This document shows positions 58,391 to 60,000 of a DNA stretch of 60,000 bases, piece after piece. The notes under the pieces were generated by a model, which was not told the DNA's origin, ran no database searches, and saw only the letters and a program-made list of their open reading frames with translations. The position numbers were made by a program, and so were the translations under genes. Numbering within the stretch: the first letter of the stretch is position 1; each line of letters opens with the position of its first letter. The DNA lies in contig NC_081412.1 of assembly GCF_030272615.1 (NCBI RefSeq), forward strand, positions 26,692,501-26,752,500, written 5' to 3'. The DNA comes from Cryptomeria japonica (Eukaryota; Streptophyta; Pinopsida; Cupressales; Cupressaceae).

Positions 58391-58672
58391 TTTTTTTCCT
58401 TTTTTCTGATTGGTAATTGTTGAAGCCTGAATAGCTTTTGACTGGAGCTATGAACCAGTGGGGACATAGTAGGGGGGCCCATCCCCATTACATGTCTTTG
58501 AATTATTATTATTATTATGTTTGATTAGATTGACCCCAAGACCTTTCCCATCCTATGGAAGGCCAAGAGTCACGGCTTAGAATTCCACTTCAGATGTTCC
58601 TATTGGGAATTGAACTTGGGTCTCCATGGTGAGAACCCAGTGTTTTAACCAGTTAAGCTCAACCCCTTGGAC
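58391..58672 (-). mobile_element. tRNA-derived SINE with 12-bp target duplication
   Basis: The element is 282 bases long, flanked by perfect ATTACTAAACAA copies (58379-58390 and 58673-58684). On the minus strand it starts with an A-box-like GAGCTTAACTGGTTAAAA and, about 35 bases on, a B-box-like AAGTTCAATTCCC. It ends in an A-rich tail (complement of the T-rich run at 58391-58405). These are the pol III promoter and structure of a plant SINE. It has no coding capacity and depends on LINE proteins. Confidence 0.85.
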
Positions 58673-58869
58673 ATTACTAAACAAATTCTTAATAAAAATA
58701 AAAAATTAAATTTATTCTTTAAATATATAATAAAAATATCTTTAAAAATTAATATTTTTAATATAAACTATATAAATTAATGATATTTCTTAATATTGAA
58801 TATAATTTTTTATTAAATTTTATTAAAATATTAAATAGGAAAAAATAATATAGAACAAAGAAGCCAAAA

Positions 58870-60000
58870 TGTAGTGTCCACCCTTGATTTGACTTATTTT
58901 GACTAGAGTTGACTTTTATATTTTGCTTGATAGACTTATCTAGACTATATTTTGATGATTTGGATGATGATTACTCATGTGCTTCAGTGAGTTATGATTG
59001 ATGTTAGATACTATTGGACATATGTTATTTTGATGATCTATATGGATGTTGGTATTATCATGATTCATCATGTGATTTGATGATACATGTACTTGATGGA
59101 TTTTATATGCTCACTATATGATGGATTATTGATAGATTAGATTTATCATGGTTTTTGATGATGATTATGATTACACTAACCCTATTTTGTGATTAAATAT
59201 GATGAGATGTGTTTGACTATTGTTTGACTGTCTTCGTGATAGAGACAATTCCACATCAATCATTGCGAGCGGGATGTGTCGTCGCGATTCTCTATCACTT
59301 GCTTGTTCTATATATGTATATGTATATGTGGTATTGTCGTTTTGTGGTTGCAGGATTTTGCAGGTACCAGACATCAACTCCACCTGGCTTCACAGGTCTG
59401 AGCGTGTCTTAGTTCCAATGGCTTATGTGGTTCAGAGATGGCATGAGATTCCCCTCACATACTCTAGGTCTAAGTTGTTCACCATGTTTAGTCAGCATCT
59501 TGGCATAATTCGCCATGTCAGTTAGTAAACTTGGTCCTTTGGTATTGTGAGTCCAGTTTATGCCAGTTGATTTACTAGATGATGTTAGAGTAATTATGTG
59601 TACTTTTCTATTTGGAAATGTTTATTTTAATGTATTTAATTTATAAGTTTTCAATATTTAATTATTTGATAATTAACATTTATTGATTTTATGATTATTT
59701 TAATATTTGATAAGTTTTATTGTTGTTTAATATTTATTTAATGTTTACGATTTAATCTTAATGGTATTTGACTATTTAATTATTTATTTGACTTTCTATG
59801 GTTTAACATTTATTTGACATCTTATATCTATTTGGTTCTTTAATTTATTTTATTAGCTTTTGGTTTATTTGATTTTAATTCCCTTTTGGATTAAATTTAT
59901 TTTCATCTTATATTTATTTAATAGTTTGACTTTTATTTCTAAGTGGGGTGTATGAGCACAATAAATTAAATAAAGAAATAAAAACAATCCCACTTAGTTG
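58870..60000 (+). repeat. Probable LTR start, cut by the window end
   Basis: TGTAGTGTCCACCC at 58870 has the form of an LTR start. A GATGAT/TTGACTT-rich part is followed by a less AT-rich conserved-looking segment (59200-59530), with GGTACCAGACATC and CATGAGATTCCCCTCACATAC words. The rest to 60000 is AT-rich. The partner LTR and coding part would lie beyond the window, so this is tentative. Open frames at 59171-59525 are not credible genes. Confidence 0.35.

Overview
The window looks like a gene-poor, AT-rich intergenic tract from a large plant nuclear genome. The evidence is plant-specific repeats: an Athila-type Ty3/gypsy element primed by tRNA-Asp, Copia remnants primed by initiator tRNA-Met, an RNase H-bearing plant LINE, hAT and TA-flanked MITE-like transposons, tRNA-derived SINEs, and one broken LRR receptor gene. 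The level of decay and the kind of accessory retroelement ORF fit a gymnosperm or other large-genome seed plant, but the species cannot be named from the sequence. No intact cellular gene is visible.

Layout. 1-11.5 kb: two copies of a long interspersed repeat (1-1686 and 7141-8495, each with a GGGCACCAACCC minisatellite) flank a 5' fragment of an LRR receptor gene (minus strand), a truncated Copia gag with its primer site, and a decayed Copia reverse transcriptase. Right of the second copy lies an array of GCGGGATAA/TTATCCCGC motifs. 11.5-14.9 kb: mostly featureless, with one unrecognised coding-like remnant.

14.9-28.4 kb: a decayed hAT transposase gene split by a structurally complete 11,188-bp Athila-like element (15729-26916). 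Its two LTRs are each 1275 bp and about 98% identical, the target duplication is TATGA, and a primer site and polypurine tract are present. Gag-pol stays in one reading frame for 1,811 codons with 12 internal stops, all explainable by C-to-T or G-to-A changes. A second ORF (23291-25630) occupies the position of the env-like gene but shows no membrane segments.

28.4-41 kb: AT-rich decayed repeats, microsatellites (including about 170 bp of pure AT), a GC-rich cluster of five palindromes, and two direct repeats (to 38612 and to 41002) with a GGGTATGTAGGCA box and a 21-22-bp minisatellite, probably LTRs of a Tat/Ogre-like family. 41-49 kb: a 5'-truncated LINE (about 43659-47040) bracketed by a direct-repeat pair. 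Downstream of its RNase H it carries an extra ORF whose N-terminus and EGR motif resemble the Athila env-position ORF. 50-60 kb: nested MITE-like elements with TA target sites, a 700-bp pyrimidine tract, a foldback element, a SINE with a perfect 12-bp target duplication, and the probable start of another LTR.

The most interesting point is that the same uncharacterised protein module appears in two unrelated retroelement types (an LTR element and a LINE) in one window. Calls of homology are by eye and need profile searches.
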